Notes: generated by a model from the letters alone, not told the origin. Positions 19,391 through 26,771 are shown, counted from the stretch's first letter. The stretch: DNA of 32,153 nt from Pirellulales bacterium (GCA_035939775.1 DASZFO010000323.1:1-32153), one strand, 5' to 3'. Numbers and translations: made by a program.

Positions 19391-19593
19391 GGGAGGCGGA
19401 GGGATCGGAAGTCGGAGGTCGGAGAGCGGAGGTCAGATTGTTGGCGCCGTAGGGTGTGTCAAGCGAAGCGCAGACGCACCGCGTCTCGCGGCAGCCATAT
19501 CCAATCGCAGGCCCCGGTGCGTCTTCGCAGACTTGACGCATCCTACGACCTCCGCCCTCCGACTTCGGATCGTTGTTCTCCGATCTCCGGCCT
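19391..19593. repeat. Nested inverted repeats between ileS and the dehydrogenase gene
   Basis: An imperfect stem is formed by 19448-19481 (starting CGTAGGGTGTGTCAAG, ending GACGCACCG) and 19515-19547, with small mismatches near the middle. Around it lies a second, looser inverted pair of GGAGGTCGGAG-type purine-rich sequence at about 19391-19436 and its pyrimidine-rich counterpart at about 19549-19593. The whole gap is one large fold-back structure upstream of ileS and downstream of the dehydrogenase gene. No gene lies in it. Confidence 0.7.
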
Positions 19594-20619
19594 CTAATCC
19601 GCATCAACCATCGCCTTGATCACACCAGTCTCGGGCAGCGTGTATGCCGGAAAATCGGCGGCCAGCGCGGCGAAGTTGGTGCGATGCGTGATCCACGGAT
19701 TGGTGTCGATTTGGCCGTCTTCGATCAGGCGGATAATTCGCCGGAAATCGTCGGCCAGCGCATTACGCGAGGCGTAGACGGCCAGCTCGCGCGTGTGCAA
19801 GAGCGGATCGGAAAAGGAAACCTCCCCAGGCGTAATGCCGACCAAGATCAGCTTTCCACTATGGCCGACGAACTGAAACGCCGCGGCCATCGATTTGGCG
19901 CTGCCGGTCGCGTCGAACACGACGGTCGGCAGCGTTCCGCCGCCGATCTCTTCGAGCTTTCGCAACTCCGATCCGTCGCCCGTGGATTGAATCGTATTCT
20001 CGATGCCCATCGACCGGCGGCAGAATTCAAGCCGCTGGGCGTTAAGATCGAGCACGGTGATGCGTGCGCCGGTGACCTTGACAAATTCGAGCACCGACAA
20101 TCCAATCGGGCCGGCCCCTATCACCAGCACGTGCTCATCGCGCCGCGGACCGGCCCGATCTACGGCGTGGCAGCCGATCCCGAGCGTCTCGACGAGCGCG
20201 AGCTGTTCGAGCGTTAGCTTGTTGGATGGGTGCAGCTTGCGGGCCGGCACGAGGATTCGCGCGCGCATTCCGCCGTCGGTATGCACGCCCAACACCTTGA
20301 GATTCTGACAGCAATTGGTCCGCCCTTGCCGGCAGGCGTAGCACGATTGGCAGTTGATATACGGTTCGACGGAACAGCGATCTCCCGGCTTGACGTTGGC
20401 CACTTGTGGGCCGACCGCCAACACCTCGACTCCCAATTCGTGTCCTGGAATCCGCGGGTAGCTGAAGAAAGGAAACTTGCCAAGGTAGCAAGCGATGTCG
20501 GTGCCGCAGATTCCCACGCGATGGACGCGAACCAGTGCCTCTTCGGGACCGGGCGCGGCAAGCTCGTCGATCTGAATCGCGGCGAACCGGCCCGGTTTTT
20601 CGAGAAGAATGGCCTGCAT
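19594..20619 (-). CDS. Zinc-dependent alcohol/polyol dehydrogenase
   Basis: The product is a 341-residue medium-chain dehydrogenase/reductase. Catalytic zinc ligands fit C38, H60 and E61 (GICGTD, PRIPGHELG). The structural zinc site is C90, C93, C96 and C104. The NAD-binding Rossmann motif is VIGAGPIGLSVLEF, and an acidic residue soon after (VLDLNAQR) favours NAD over NADP. The substrate is probably a sugar alcohol or threonine-like compound, but cannot be fixed. The ATG at 20619 lies only 2 bases from a 79-bp palindromic repeat that fills the gap to the preceding gene on the same strand, leaving no room for a normal ribosome binding site. Confidence 0.92.
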   Translation of the reverse strand: MQAILLEKPGRFAAIQIDELAAPGPEEALVRVHRVGICGTDIACYLGKFPFFSYPRIPGHELGVEVLAVGPQVANVKPGDRCSVEPYINCQSCYACRQGRTNCCQNLKVLGVHTDGGMRARILVPARKLHPSNKLTLEQLALVETLGIGCHAVDRAGPRRDEHVLVIGAGPIGLSVLEFVKVTGARITVLDLNAQRLEFCRRSMGIENTIQSTGDGSELRKLEEIGGGTLPTVVFDATGSAKSMAAAFQFVGHSGKLILVGITPGEVSFSDPLLHTRELAVYASRNALADDFRRIIRLIEDGQIDTNPWITHRTNFAALAADFPAYTLPETGVIKAMVDAD

Positions 20620-20621
20620 TC

Positions 20622-20700
20622 GAGAACCGCCGGGGACTGTCCCCTTTTGTGGAGTCTTCGTAACAAAAGGGGACTGTCCCCCTCTCCGCAGGCGGTTCTC
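20622..20700. repeat. 79-bp palindromic repeat, copy 1
   Basis: Outer arms GAGAACCGCC (20622-20631) and GGCGGTTCTC (20691-20700) enclose two copies of the palindrome GGGGACTGTCCCC (20632-20644 and 20669-20681). The sequences CCCCTTTTGT and ACAAAAGGGG also pair. The element can fold almost end to end. A second copy at 26193-26271 differs at only 3 of 79 positions. It fills the gap between the secreted-protein gene and the dehydrogenase gene. The structure is like REP/BIME elements moved by RAYT-type Y1 transposases, which is an inference. Confidence 0.85.
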
Positions 20701-20709
20701 GGACAGGTT

Positions 20710-21324
20710 CTACGGCGTCAGCTTCACCGTCAGGTTCTTCACTGCGTTATCGCTCTTGTCGGTGAACCGCATGCAGCCGCCCCAGTCGATTTTCTCATTC
20801 ACGATTTTGAATACGACCACGTTCGTTCCCTTGTTGAGTGTGATATTGTTGGCGGTGTCTTGGTCCTTGTCGACAGGGCGGGCCGTTTCGTTCTTGAGCA
20901 CCTCTTTGCCGTTAAGATAAACCTTGGCCTGATCGTCGCTACCCATCTTGAGGTTCAAATCCTTCATCTCGTCGTCGGCGACGAGATAGGCGACGGCGTA
21001 GGCCGTGCTGTCTTCGGTTTGTTGGCCCAAAATGGCGTTGAAATTGATCACATGGTCTCCGGCATCGATCGGCTTCCAGGTGAGTTCGAGATCGCCGATC
21101 TTCGCCTTCTCGTCCGCCTTCGGTTTCAGATTAGCCTCGCCGGAGATAAATTCCTTGCCCAGAGCGTCCGTGCCGCTGACGTTTTCACCGTTGGGAATCG
21201 GCGCCAGCACGAGCCAATTTCGGATGAACCCGTCGTCGTCGGGTTTGAACGCGTCGTCGGCTCGCGCTGCGCCGGCCAACAGAACTATCAACCCGATCGC
21301 GACCGATGGCTTGAACTTCAACAT
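20710..21324 (-). CDS. Secreted beta-rich protein of unknown function
   Basis: The product has 204 residues with a signal peptide (MLKFKPSVAIGLIVLLAGAA, cleavage near ARA-DD at about 23). The mature part opens with FIRNWLVLAPIPNG and ends in a beta-strand-rich domain (VYLNGKEVLKNE, LNKGTNVVVFKI) that reads like a carbohydrate-binding jelly roll. I do not know its function. A strong site GGGAGGAG (plus-strand 21331-21338) lies 6 bases before the ATG and fixes the start. The dehydrogenase gene follows on the same strand across the 79-bp repeat, so the two may share a transcript. Confidence 0.8.
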   Translation of the reverse strand: MLKFKPSVAIGLIVLLAGAARADDAFKPDDDGFIRNWLVLAPIPNGENVSGTDALGKEFISGEANLKPKADEKAKIGDLELTWKPIDAGDHVINFNAILGQQTEDSTAYAVAYLVADDEMKDLNLKMGSDDQAKVYLNGKEVLKNETARPVDKDQDTANNITLNKGTNVVVFKIVNEKIDWGGCMRFTDKSDNAVKNLTVKLTP

Positions 21325-21551
21325 GGCGAACTCCTCCCGTGATGGAATGGCGAAATCCGAATGACGAATGTCTTAAGGAATGACGAAGCTCGAATCACGA
21401 ATCGCAGACGCAAGGCGACTCATTGGCGCAGCCGATCGACCGTCTTGCTCCGCCGTTAGGCACTCATCATCGGAAGCTGACCGCTGCTGGCGGTCATTCT
21501 CGTACAGCTTGCAGCGGGAGTCAAGCAACCGCTTGCAATTTGAAGGGCGAA

Positions 21552-21914
21552 CTACTGTTTCAATAAGCCCAGCTTGGCGAAGAGCGGTTGAGGCTGATAG
21601 GCATTCTGGCGCAGGGTTGCCATGATATTTTGGCAGTTCCAGAAGCGAAGCCGACCGATCACGGCGTTTCGGCAGGCGGCCATGACTTGAGGGGCGCGAC
21701 CCTTTCGGACCCGGCTATGATCCTCGCCAAAGCTGACATCGCGCACGTAATGCAAGCGATTTTCAATGCCCCAGTGGCCGCGCCAGCAAGCCATCGTCCA
21801 AGCCGCCGAGGCCCGCGAGCGGTTCAAACTGGTGATCGCGTCATCGATTTCCGTCGTCGATTTGCCGTTGCGGACGGTAGTCGGAACGCGACGGCAACCC
21901 GGGCTAACTGGTGG
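21552..21914 (-). pseudogene. ISAs1-type transposase, C-terminal remnant
   Basis: The frame ends in the typical C-terminal part of ISAs1-family DDE transposases: RGHWGIENRLHYVRDVSFGE, then DHSRVRKGRAPQVMAACRNA. Just upstream, GKSTTEIDDAITSLNRSRAS continues the family signature, so homology reaches back to about 21885. A full transposase is about 370-400 residues; only the last 110 or so remain. The frame begins right after a TGA that also ends a short MQTEP leader peptide in the same frame. It is a dead fragment marking past mobile-element activity. The 227 bp between it and the secreted-protein gene hold nothing I can name. Confidence 0.85.
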
Positions 21915-21936
21915 TCAGCGGCGTTTGCGTTTCAGC

Positions 21937-21990
21937 GGCTCGGTCTGCATGGCCGCATTATCCACGCCAGGGCGCAGCCGGAGCAAGGGA
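21937..21990 (-). repeat. Leader repeat copy A
   Basis: This is one of four ~54-bp repeats in the same direction. Read on the minus strand it has a GC-rich part, then GGATAATGCGGCC and a start codon at 21950. Here it encodes MQTEPLKRKRR and then TGA, where a Trp codon (TGG) would be expected in intact relatives. The next 237 bp up to the 182-aa gene (21991-22227) hold nothing recognisable. Confidence 0.75.
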
Positions 21991-22227
21991 TTCTGCCGGC
22001 CGCGGCGGTCGGCTAAGTCAGGCCGCCGAATTCCGTCTAAATGTCAGCCAACAACTGCTCAATGATTGGTGCGGGAATCCGGTCTTTCGCGCCTCTCGAA
22101 TACCAGCCCCCTTCGTACCATCGCACCCAATCATCGGGACTTCGAGCGGGTTCGTCGCTCAGCCGGTGCACAGCTTAGGACTTCGCGATCGCCTGTTCCG
22201 CAAACCGAGGAGGCCGGATAGTCCGTC

Positions 22228-22776
22228 TTATGCGGTTTTCAAATTCAGCAGCTCGTTGATGAATCCGTCGTCCAAAATCGGATAGAACGTCTGGACATGG
22301 AGATAAAGCACTCCGTTACGGTCGCGACCTTCCAGGATCGCAAGGCACTTCGTGTGGCTTCGACCGGCCTTGCTTTGATCCCCCTTTGTGAACTTGACTC
22401 GGCCGATCTTTTCCACATACACCTCGACATCAAACAGAGCGCCAACTTTCGCCGTTACTTTCTTTCGGGACCCTGCGGAGAGAGATCGCAAGGCACTTTT
22501 GCCAGCGGACTTCTGCAACATCAGCCACAGCGCGTTCACCATGTCTTCGAGCATGTAAAACTTCGATTTGTAGGTGACGGCCTTCTTGAAGTCGTCAAAC
22601 GTTTGGCCCTTCTTATACGGTTCTGGCCGCGTCCCGTGCAGGTGGGCTGTGGTGGCATGGGCCATCGGCGCGTGGCCCGCAGACTTTCGCTTCGACTTGA
22701 GCTTCTGGGCTGGAAAGCCCCGGCACGTGCGAAGAATCTCCCGTAACTGCGATTTCGTCAGGTTATCAAGGTCCAT
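22228..22776 (-). CDS. Basic protein of unknown function, 182 aa
   Basis: The product is very basic at the N-terminus (LKSKRKSAGHA) and has no signal peptide or membrane segment. A helical middle (FKKAVTYKSKFYMLEDMVNA) leads to a beta-rich C-terminal part (FDVEVYVEKIGRVKFTKGD) and a closing VLYLHVQTFYPILDDG. The last motif, an aromatic-rich strand with His and Thr near the end, recalls the ends of small BECR-fold RNase toxin domains, but this is a weak resemblance. I do not recognise a family. It lies in the accessory region downstream of the membrane peptidase on the same strand. Confidence 0.6.
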   Translation of the reverse strand: MDLDNLTKSQLREILRTCRGFPAQKLKSKRKSAGHAPMAHATTAHLHGTRPEPYKKGQTFDDFKKAVTYKSKFYMLEDMVNALWLMLQKSAGKSALRSLSAGSRKKVTAKVGALFDVEVYVEKIGRVKFTKGDQSKAGRSHTKCLAILEGRDRNGVLYLHVQTFYPILDDGFINELLNLKTA

Positions 22777-23027
22777 CTGCGCCTCTCGGCAATCGACTTG
22801 CGTGCGTCATTCGCCCACGACTCGCCCTCAGAAAGTTTCCACGGGCGGATGATGCAACACAAGTTCGGCGGATCACTCAGTTCGACAAGGAGTTGTCCTA
22901 TCCAGCATGCCACAATTGCTGGAGGCTGGCGAGAGTCGATTGGACGATCCATCTCTGTTGCCGCTGCCACCGGCGAAAGTGGCGGCACATTCCGCGCTGA
23001 GATATCATTCGCCTCACGACGATTCAT
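22758..23027 (-). CDS. Possible small protein, 89 aa (doubtful)
   Basis: A frame starting with ATG at 23027 overlaps the start of the 182-aa gene by 19 bp. The second half (LVELSDPPNLCCIIRPWKLS) reads more like protein than the first. Opposing plus-strand frames cover the same bases. I keep it as a weak candidate because it would link the peptidase and the 182-aa gene in one direction. No family is recognised. Confidence 0.25.
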   Translation of the reverse strand: MNRREANDISARNVPPLSPVAAATEMDRPIDSRQPPAIVACWIGQLLVELSDPPNLCCIIRPWKLSEGESWANDARKSIAERRRWTLIT

Positions 23028-23180
23028 ACGCGATTCCCGAAGGACACAATCCTCGCGGTGGAAACGGGGCTACGATCGCATCGACGATCGAGTGGAAGCT
23101 CGTCGGCAACCGTTTAACGGCAAGCAAGTCAACGAGAATAGCGCCGAGCACGAACGCCTAGTTCGGGCGGCTGTCGAGCT

Positions 23181-24167
23181 TCAGGGGACTGAATTTCCTG
23201 ATGTGTACCGCTTGAACATTCGGGGAATGCCGCTGTCCGAATCCACGTCGGCGAACGTCACCGGCACGAGTCTGTGCACTTCGTCAATCACGTTGAAGTG
23301 GAGGTGCGGCAACATGCTCAGGCCTATGTTGCCGCTGGCGGCGATCACGTCTCCCTGATGCACCCGCTGGCCCGGCTGAACGTAGCTTTCGCCCTGCCGC
23401 AGATGGAGATAGCAGCCCAATCTCCCGTCGCCTTGATCGACCGTGATGAGGTCGTTCTCCGTATTCCGGCCGTTTCCGTCGTGCGTCACGTCCACATACG
23501 CCACGGTGCCGCCACGGGCTGCACAGACATCCGACCCGACCTGCCTCGCGAAGTCGTAGGCGAATTCTTCCCAATCGCGGTGACTCACGATGGCCCGACT
23601 GCCCTGAATGCAAAGCCGTGTCACGCCGCCGGGCCAGGGAAGCCGATACGGCGAGCTGGTGGCCAGCGGATAGCGGTCAAGATCATGCGGCCCTGTGAAG
23701 AGGAAGAACATCGTGGCGAAAAGCAGCATCGCCATCGCTGATACGCCGAGCGCAATCTTGCAACAGCACTCGGCCCAAAGCTGTGGTCGACGGTGTCCGA
23801 ACCAATAAGCGGCCTGACCGGCGAGGCCGCCGGCGATCGAGCCGACCGACGCTTCGACCAGCAGGGAAAGCCGTCCTCCCAAGCTGATCTCAAGGGCCAG
23901 CCAGGCACACAAGCTGAAACACCAGACGAGGAGACCGAAAAACGCCGCTCGCAACAGGACCAATACAACGTTTTCCGCTGTCTCTCCTCGCATCCGACGA
24001 ACGAAACGATAGGCGATCGCAACGCATGCGCTGGACACGACAATTATACCACCGGTTTGCGGACTCCAAACCGCGTCGCCGTACCAAGCAGGCGCTGAGC
24101 CAGCAATCGCAAACAGCCCGATCCAAATCCAAACCTGGATTACATTGAATGAGGCGATTTGCTCCAT
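23181..24167 (-). CDS. Membrane-anchored M23 metallopeptidase
   Basis: The product has 328 residues. The first 160 hold about five hydrophobic helices (for instance FFGLLVWCFSLCAWLALEI and SAMAMLLFATMFFLFTG). The second half is a LytM/M23 zinc peptidase domain: zinc ligands fit H196 and D205 in SHRDWEEFAYDFA and H290 in LPHLHFNV, with H288 and H255 as catalytic His. Family members cut peptide cross-links of peptidoglycan or other Gly-rich peptides, here presumably on the outer face of the membrane. The ligand set looks complete, so an active enzyme is likely. It sits among small unknown genes in a region rich in repeats. Confidence 0.85.
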   Translation of the reverse strand: MEQIASFNVIQVWIWIGLFAIAGSAPAWYGDAVWSPQTGGIIVVSSACVAIAYRFVRRMRGETAENVVLVLLRAAFFGLLVWCFSLCAWLALEISLGGRLSLLVEASVGSIAGGLAGQAAYWFGHRRPQLWAECCCKIALGVSAMAMLLFATMFFLFTGPHDLDRYPLATSSPYRLPWPGGVTRLCIQGSRAIVSHRDWEEFAYDFARQVGSDVCAARGGTVAYVDVTHDGNGRNTENDLITVDQGDGRLGCYLHLRQGESYVQPGQRVHQGDVIAASGNIGLSMLPHLHFNVIDEVHRLVPVTFADVDSDSGIPRMFKRYTSGNSVP

Positions 24168-24304
24168 AATCCCTTCAGCCTCGGGACGAGATGCACTGAA
24201 CTTGCGTCAGATTCTGCTCAACCGCCGCCGGTTGGTCACGCGACCATCGCGCAGTCCACGGGTGCGTCGCGGCGCCGCTGAACTTGCCAATCGCCTTTCG
24301 CGGC

Positions 24305-24478
24305 CTATCGGACGAGCGAAACAAGAAACGAGAATATCTCCTCACGGTCGCGCTCTTGGCGAATACGCTCTTGCTCCTGCCACTCCCGCAGCATCGGCAG
24401 GCAAACGCCGCATTGCACCGCAACGATCGTCACGACCGCGAACAGCATCCGCAGGCTGAATCGAAATCCAGGCTTCAT
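24305..24478 (-). CDS. Small membrane protein of the FSLRxL type, 57 aa
   Basis: The ATG at 24478 opens MKPGFRFSLRMLFAVVTIVA, a basic start with F-x-F-S-L-R-x-L followed by one membrane helix, then a charged helical tail (LREWQEQERIRQERDREEIF). This start is a pattern I know from many small planctomycete proteins of unknown function. The frame is open upstream to 24568, but that part is not typical. It probably sits in the membrane with a short charged tail. It follows a decayed gene whose intact form would have the same FSLRxL motif. Confidence 0.55.
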   Translation of the reverse strand: MKPGFRFSLRMLFAVVTIVAVQCGVCLPMLREWQEQERIRQERDREEIFSFLVSLVR

Positions 24479-24518
24479 GGTCGCGATCCCTTGTCGGGCC
24501 ATGCCGCAAGCTGGAGCG

Positions 24519-24713
24519 CTATGGGCAGTCCGATAGCAATGAAAGCCCAAAGGGCGTGAACAATACATCGGCCCAGCGTATCTGCCCTGAATCGCCGCTG
24601 CCGATTCGGAAACGGAGCAATCGTGGAAACGAACCGATCATGCCCACCATTCTAACAGATCTGTCAGACTGAATTGAAACCGGCGGCTCGGCTGTTGGCG
24701 GCTCGGTTTGCAT
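24519..24713 (-). pseudogene. Decayed MQTEP/FSLR small-protein gene
   Basis: The ATG at 24713 lies inside leader repeat copy B. The first frame gives MQTEPPTAEPPVSIQSD and runs to 64 residues. From the eleventh codon on, another frame reads RRFQFSLTDLLEWW, which matches the expected Arg-rich start and F-Q-F-S-L motif of the family. A frameshift therefore seems to have broken it. Further on, a third frame holds a membrane-like stretch (ALWAFIAIGLPIALQLAAW). I read this as a remnant of a small membrane-protein gene. Confidence 0.55.
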
Positions 24714-24753
24714 GGCCGCATTATCCCCGACCGCGGGCGGCCGGAGCAAGGGA
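24700..24753 (-). repeat. Leader repeat copy B
   Basis: This copy contains the 5' end of the decayed small-protein gene, with its start codon at 24713. It shares nearly all positions with copies A and C, including GGATAATGCGGCCATGCAAA on the minus strand. The GATAAT just before the start codon could serve as a -10 element. Confidence 0.75.
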
Positions 24754-24876
24754 GACGCGGGGGCCGGAGATTCCAGGGGGCGCGACACTCCTTATCGTTC
24801 GCCGAGCGACCGCGCCTTTGACATATCTATAAGAAGGCGTGACGGTCACCCGCATTAACCCGTTCAGGTGGCTCGA

Positions 24877-25389
24877 TTAGTCCGAGGAATGAATGGCATA
24901 GACGCCTACAGCCTTGCCCCGGAACACCGTAGCTTTTTCGTGGCGCAAGCCGATCTTTTCCGCCACCCTAATCGAGCGGACATTCTTGGCATCAATGAGG
25001 GCAATCAGTCGGCGCAGCGAGAGTTGCCCCAGCGCGTGATCGCGAACGGCCCGCGCTGCCTCAGTGGCCAGTCCTTGCCCCCAGCAGTCGCGTGCGAGTC
25101 GATAGCCGATTTCAATCTCGCGCAGTCCATCCACGTCCTCGAACAATGTAAGACCGCAATACCCAATCACCGCATTGCTGGGCCTGTAGACCACAGCCCA
25201 CAGGCCGAAGCCCCATTTCTGGTAGTAGTCCTCAAGACATCCCTTGAGCCACTTTTCAACCCACTCACGCGGCTTCGGCCCCTGACCAAACCGCATCACC
25301 TCCGGATCTCCAAACACGGCCGCGATCGCGTCAAGGTCAGCGACGTGGAAGTGCCGCAGGATGGTCCTTTCCGTTTCGGCGATAAGCAT
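24877..25389 (-). CDS. GNAT family N-acetyltransferase (RimJ/RimL-like)
   Basis: The product has 170 residues, the right length for a single GNAT domain. It starts ETERTILRHFHVADLDAIAA, has the acetyl-CoA-binding strand and loop (EIEIGYRLARDCWGQGLATE, with the Q-x-x-G-x-G/A type signature as RDCWGQGLA) and the downstream IDAKNVRSIRVAEKIGLRHE, typical of RimJ/RimL-like enzymes. It acetylates an amino group of a protein or small molecule; the substrate is unknown. ATG at 25389 (MLIAETERTIL) fits the family better than the open frame to 25434. It is bounded on both sides by leader repeats (copies C and B). Confidence 0.9.
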   Translation of the reverse strand: MLIAETERTILRHFHVADLDAIAAVFGDPEVMRFGQGPKPREWVEKWLKGCLEDYYQKWGFGLWAVVYRPSNAVIGYCGLTLFEDVDGLREIEIGYRLARDCWGQGLATEAARAVRDHALGQLSLRRLIALIDAKNVRSIRVAEKIGLRHEKATVFRGKAVGVYAIHSSD

Positions 25390-25479
25390 GGAACGAGTCG
25401 GATGGGTAAACTTACGTCGCCACGTGAGTCGCACGCAATACGATTAATCGGTTTGCGCTGCACCGGCTAAGCATTGGGC

Positions 25480-25533
25480 GTCTCGGTTTGCATGGCGGCA
25501 TCATCCCCGACCGCGGGCAGCCGGGGCAAGCGA
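25480..25533 (-). repeat. Leader repeat copy C
   Basis: On the minus strand this copy encodes MQTETPNA and then TAG, with the start codon at 25493. It ends 91 bases upstream of the acetyltransferase start. The leader therefore survives without the rest of its gene. Confidence 0.75.
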
Positions 25534-25554
25534 TGCTTCGGCCCGGCCATCCTT

Positions 25555-25878
25555 CTATGTCCTGTCCAACCAATGGCGCAGCTTACCGTAGAAATGGCCG
25601 GGGGTTTCGCCTTCGATTCGCTCGCAGTCGCCAAAGCGCTCGATCCGGCGTTCAACCTCGGCCCATCCATGAGGCGTGCGCTTCAAATGGTCAATGAACA
25701 TCTGCAAATGAGTTAACTTTTCCTCGATCAAGTCTTCCGCGGAAAGGGTCTCCTGTCGGCTTCTAAACAGCAGCGTTGCCTCCAGGTCTTCATGCTTCAT
25801 TTTGCGATTTGGGTGCATTTTGCTCCTACAGTCGGTCAGATTGGACTCATTCAGGGCATTATATCGGATCGCACCCAT
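25555..25878 (-). CDS. Hypothetical protein, up to 107 aa
   Basis: The frame starts with ATG at 25878; ATGs at 25818 and 25800 are also possible, and the part after 25800 (KHEDLEATLLFRSRQETLSA) looks most protein-like. The product is mainly helical and charged (EKLTHLQMFIDHLKRTPHGW, then AEVERRIERFGDCERIEGE). There is no membrane segment or known motif. Leader repeat copy D lies about 20 bases upstream. Function unknown. Confidence 0.5.
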   Translation of the reverse strand: MGAIRYNALNESNLTDCRSKMHPNRKMKHEDLEATLLFRSRQETLSAEDLIEEKLTHLQMFIDHLKRTPHGWAEVERRIERFGDCERIEGETPGHFYGKLRHWLDRT

Positions 25879-25896
25879 TCGTGCGCCGATTTGGGC

Positions 25897-25947
25897 GCAT
25901 CGCTTTGCTTAGCCACATTATTCTCGACCGCCGGCGGCCGGACCAAG
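25897..25947 (-). repeat. Leader repeat copy D (degenerate)
   Basis: This copy is about 51 bp and clearly related to copies A-C over GACCGCCGGCGGCCGGACCA, but its start codon has changed (minus strand GTGGCTAAGCAAAGC in place of GCGGCCATGCAAACC). It can no longer begin the MQTEP peptide. The 245 bp between it and the 79-bp repeat at 26193 hold nothing recognisable. Confidence 0.65.
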
Positions 25948-26192
25948 CCTGCCAGAAGCCAGCGAATTCGAGTCGCTCTCGGTGGGCGCGACGGCCGTTC
26001 GCCTTGCTCGAATGAGCTGATCGGACGTCACAGCCGCGATCCTGGCCGCTGCGGATGCTGAGCGCGACTTGATTCGAACGCCTGGACTGCGTTCGTAATC
26101 GGCGGAATGGGAGGTTAATCTACGTCGTGGGTGCCGCGCCGGCCGCAGACAAAGCGCCGCATCTTCATGCAGGACCGACTTAGAGCATATCC

Positions 26193-26271
26193 GAGAACCG
26201 CCGGGGACTGTCCCCTTTTGTGGAGTCTTCGGAGCAAAAGGGGACTGTCCCCCTCTCCTCAGGCGGTTCTC
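26193..26271. repeat. 79-bp palindromic repeat, copy 2
   Basis: This is the second copy of the element at 20622-20700, with the same outer arms and two GGGGACTGTCCCC palindromes and 3 differences over 79 bases. It ends 12 bases before the start codon of the broken HAF-repeat gene, so both copies lie directly upstream of a start codon. Confidence 0.85.
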
Positions 26272-26283
26272 GGATAGGCTCTT

Positions 26284-26728
26284 ATGAAATCGACCACACT
26301 GCTGTTTGCCCTCTTGCATTGCTGGATTTTGCGTCGGCTGCCTGCTTTGCGGCCACTTACACCATTACCGATCTGGGAACGCTGGGTGGAATCAAAAATG
26401 AAGGCTTCGACATCAACGCGAACCGTCGAGTGGTGGGTGCGTCCGCCCCAACCGGCAATTTCCCGCCGCACGCGTTTCTAGATGACGGCACGATTCACGA
26501 TCTCGGAACGCTCGGGGGCACCTTTAGCACCGGCTAAGGCATCAACGCCTTGTTGGCTACTCTATTAACGACATCGGCCAAATCACTGGGGATGGCTTGA
26601 TCGGTGGAACGACACACGCCTTTCTGCTGACCCCGGTGCCGGAGCCGAGCACATTGTTGCTCGCCGCGTTAGGCATGGTCGGCCTGTTCGGCTACGTGCG
26701 TCGGAAGCGACTCCGCCAGCCGGCTTGA
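26284..26728 (+). pseudogene. Broken HAF-repeat protein with PEP-CTERM tail
   Basis: Three frames must be joined to read this gene. The ATG at 26284 gives the start of a signal peptide (MKSTTLLFALL). Another frame continues ALLDFASAACFAATYTITDL and two HAF repeats (TDLGTLGG twice, with PPHAFLDDG) up to a TAA at 26535, where TAT or TAC for Tyr is expected. The third frame, from about 26552, reads GYSINDIGQITGDGLIGGTT and HAFLLTPVPEPSTLLLAAL, then a membrane helix and the basic end RRKRLRQ, ending at 26728. The VPEPST motif is the PEP-CTERM sorting signal used by the exosortase/archaeosortase system. Two frameshifts and one nonsense codon make it a dead gene. Confidence 0.85.
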
Positions 26729-26771
26729 TCGCGGCGTATCTTCGGGCGGGATTCTCTTCGTCCCACGGTTG

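Noticed and set aside
22798-23358. Plus-strand 186-aa open frame
   Set aside because: It overlaps the end of the M23 peptidase gene and the start of minus-strand frames, and shows no domain or steady codon use.
21937-25947. Integron cassette array, with the four repeats as attC sites
   Set aside because: Genes alternate with same-direction repeats as in an array, but the repeats lack RYYYAAC and GTTRRRY core sites, no integrase is visible, and the repeats contain start codons and a shared peptide.
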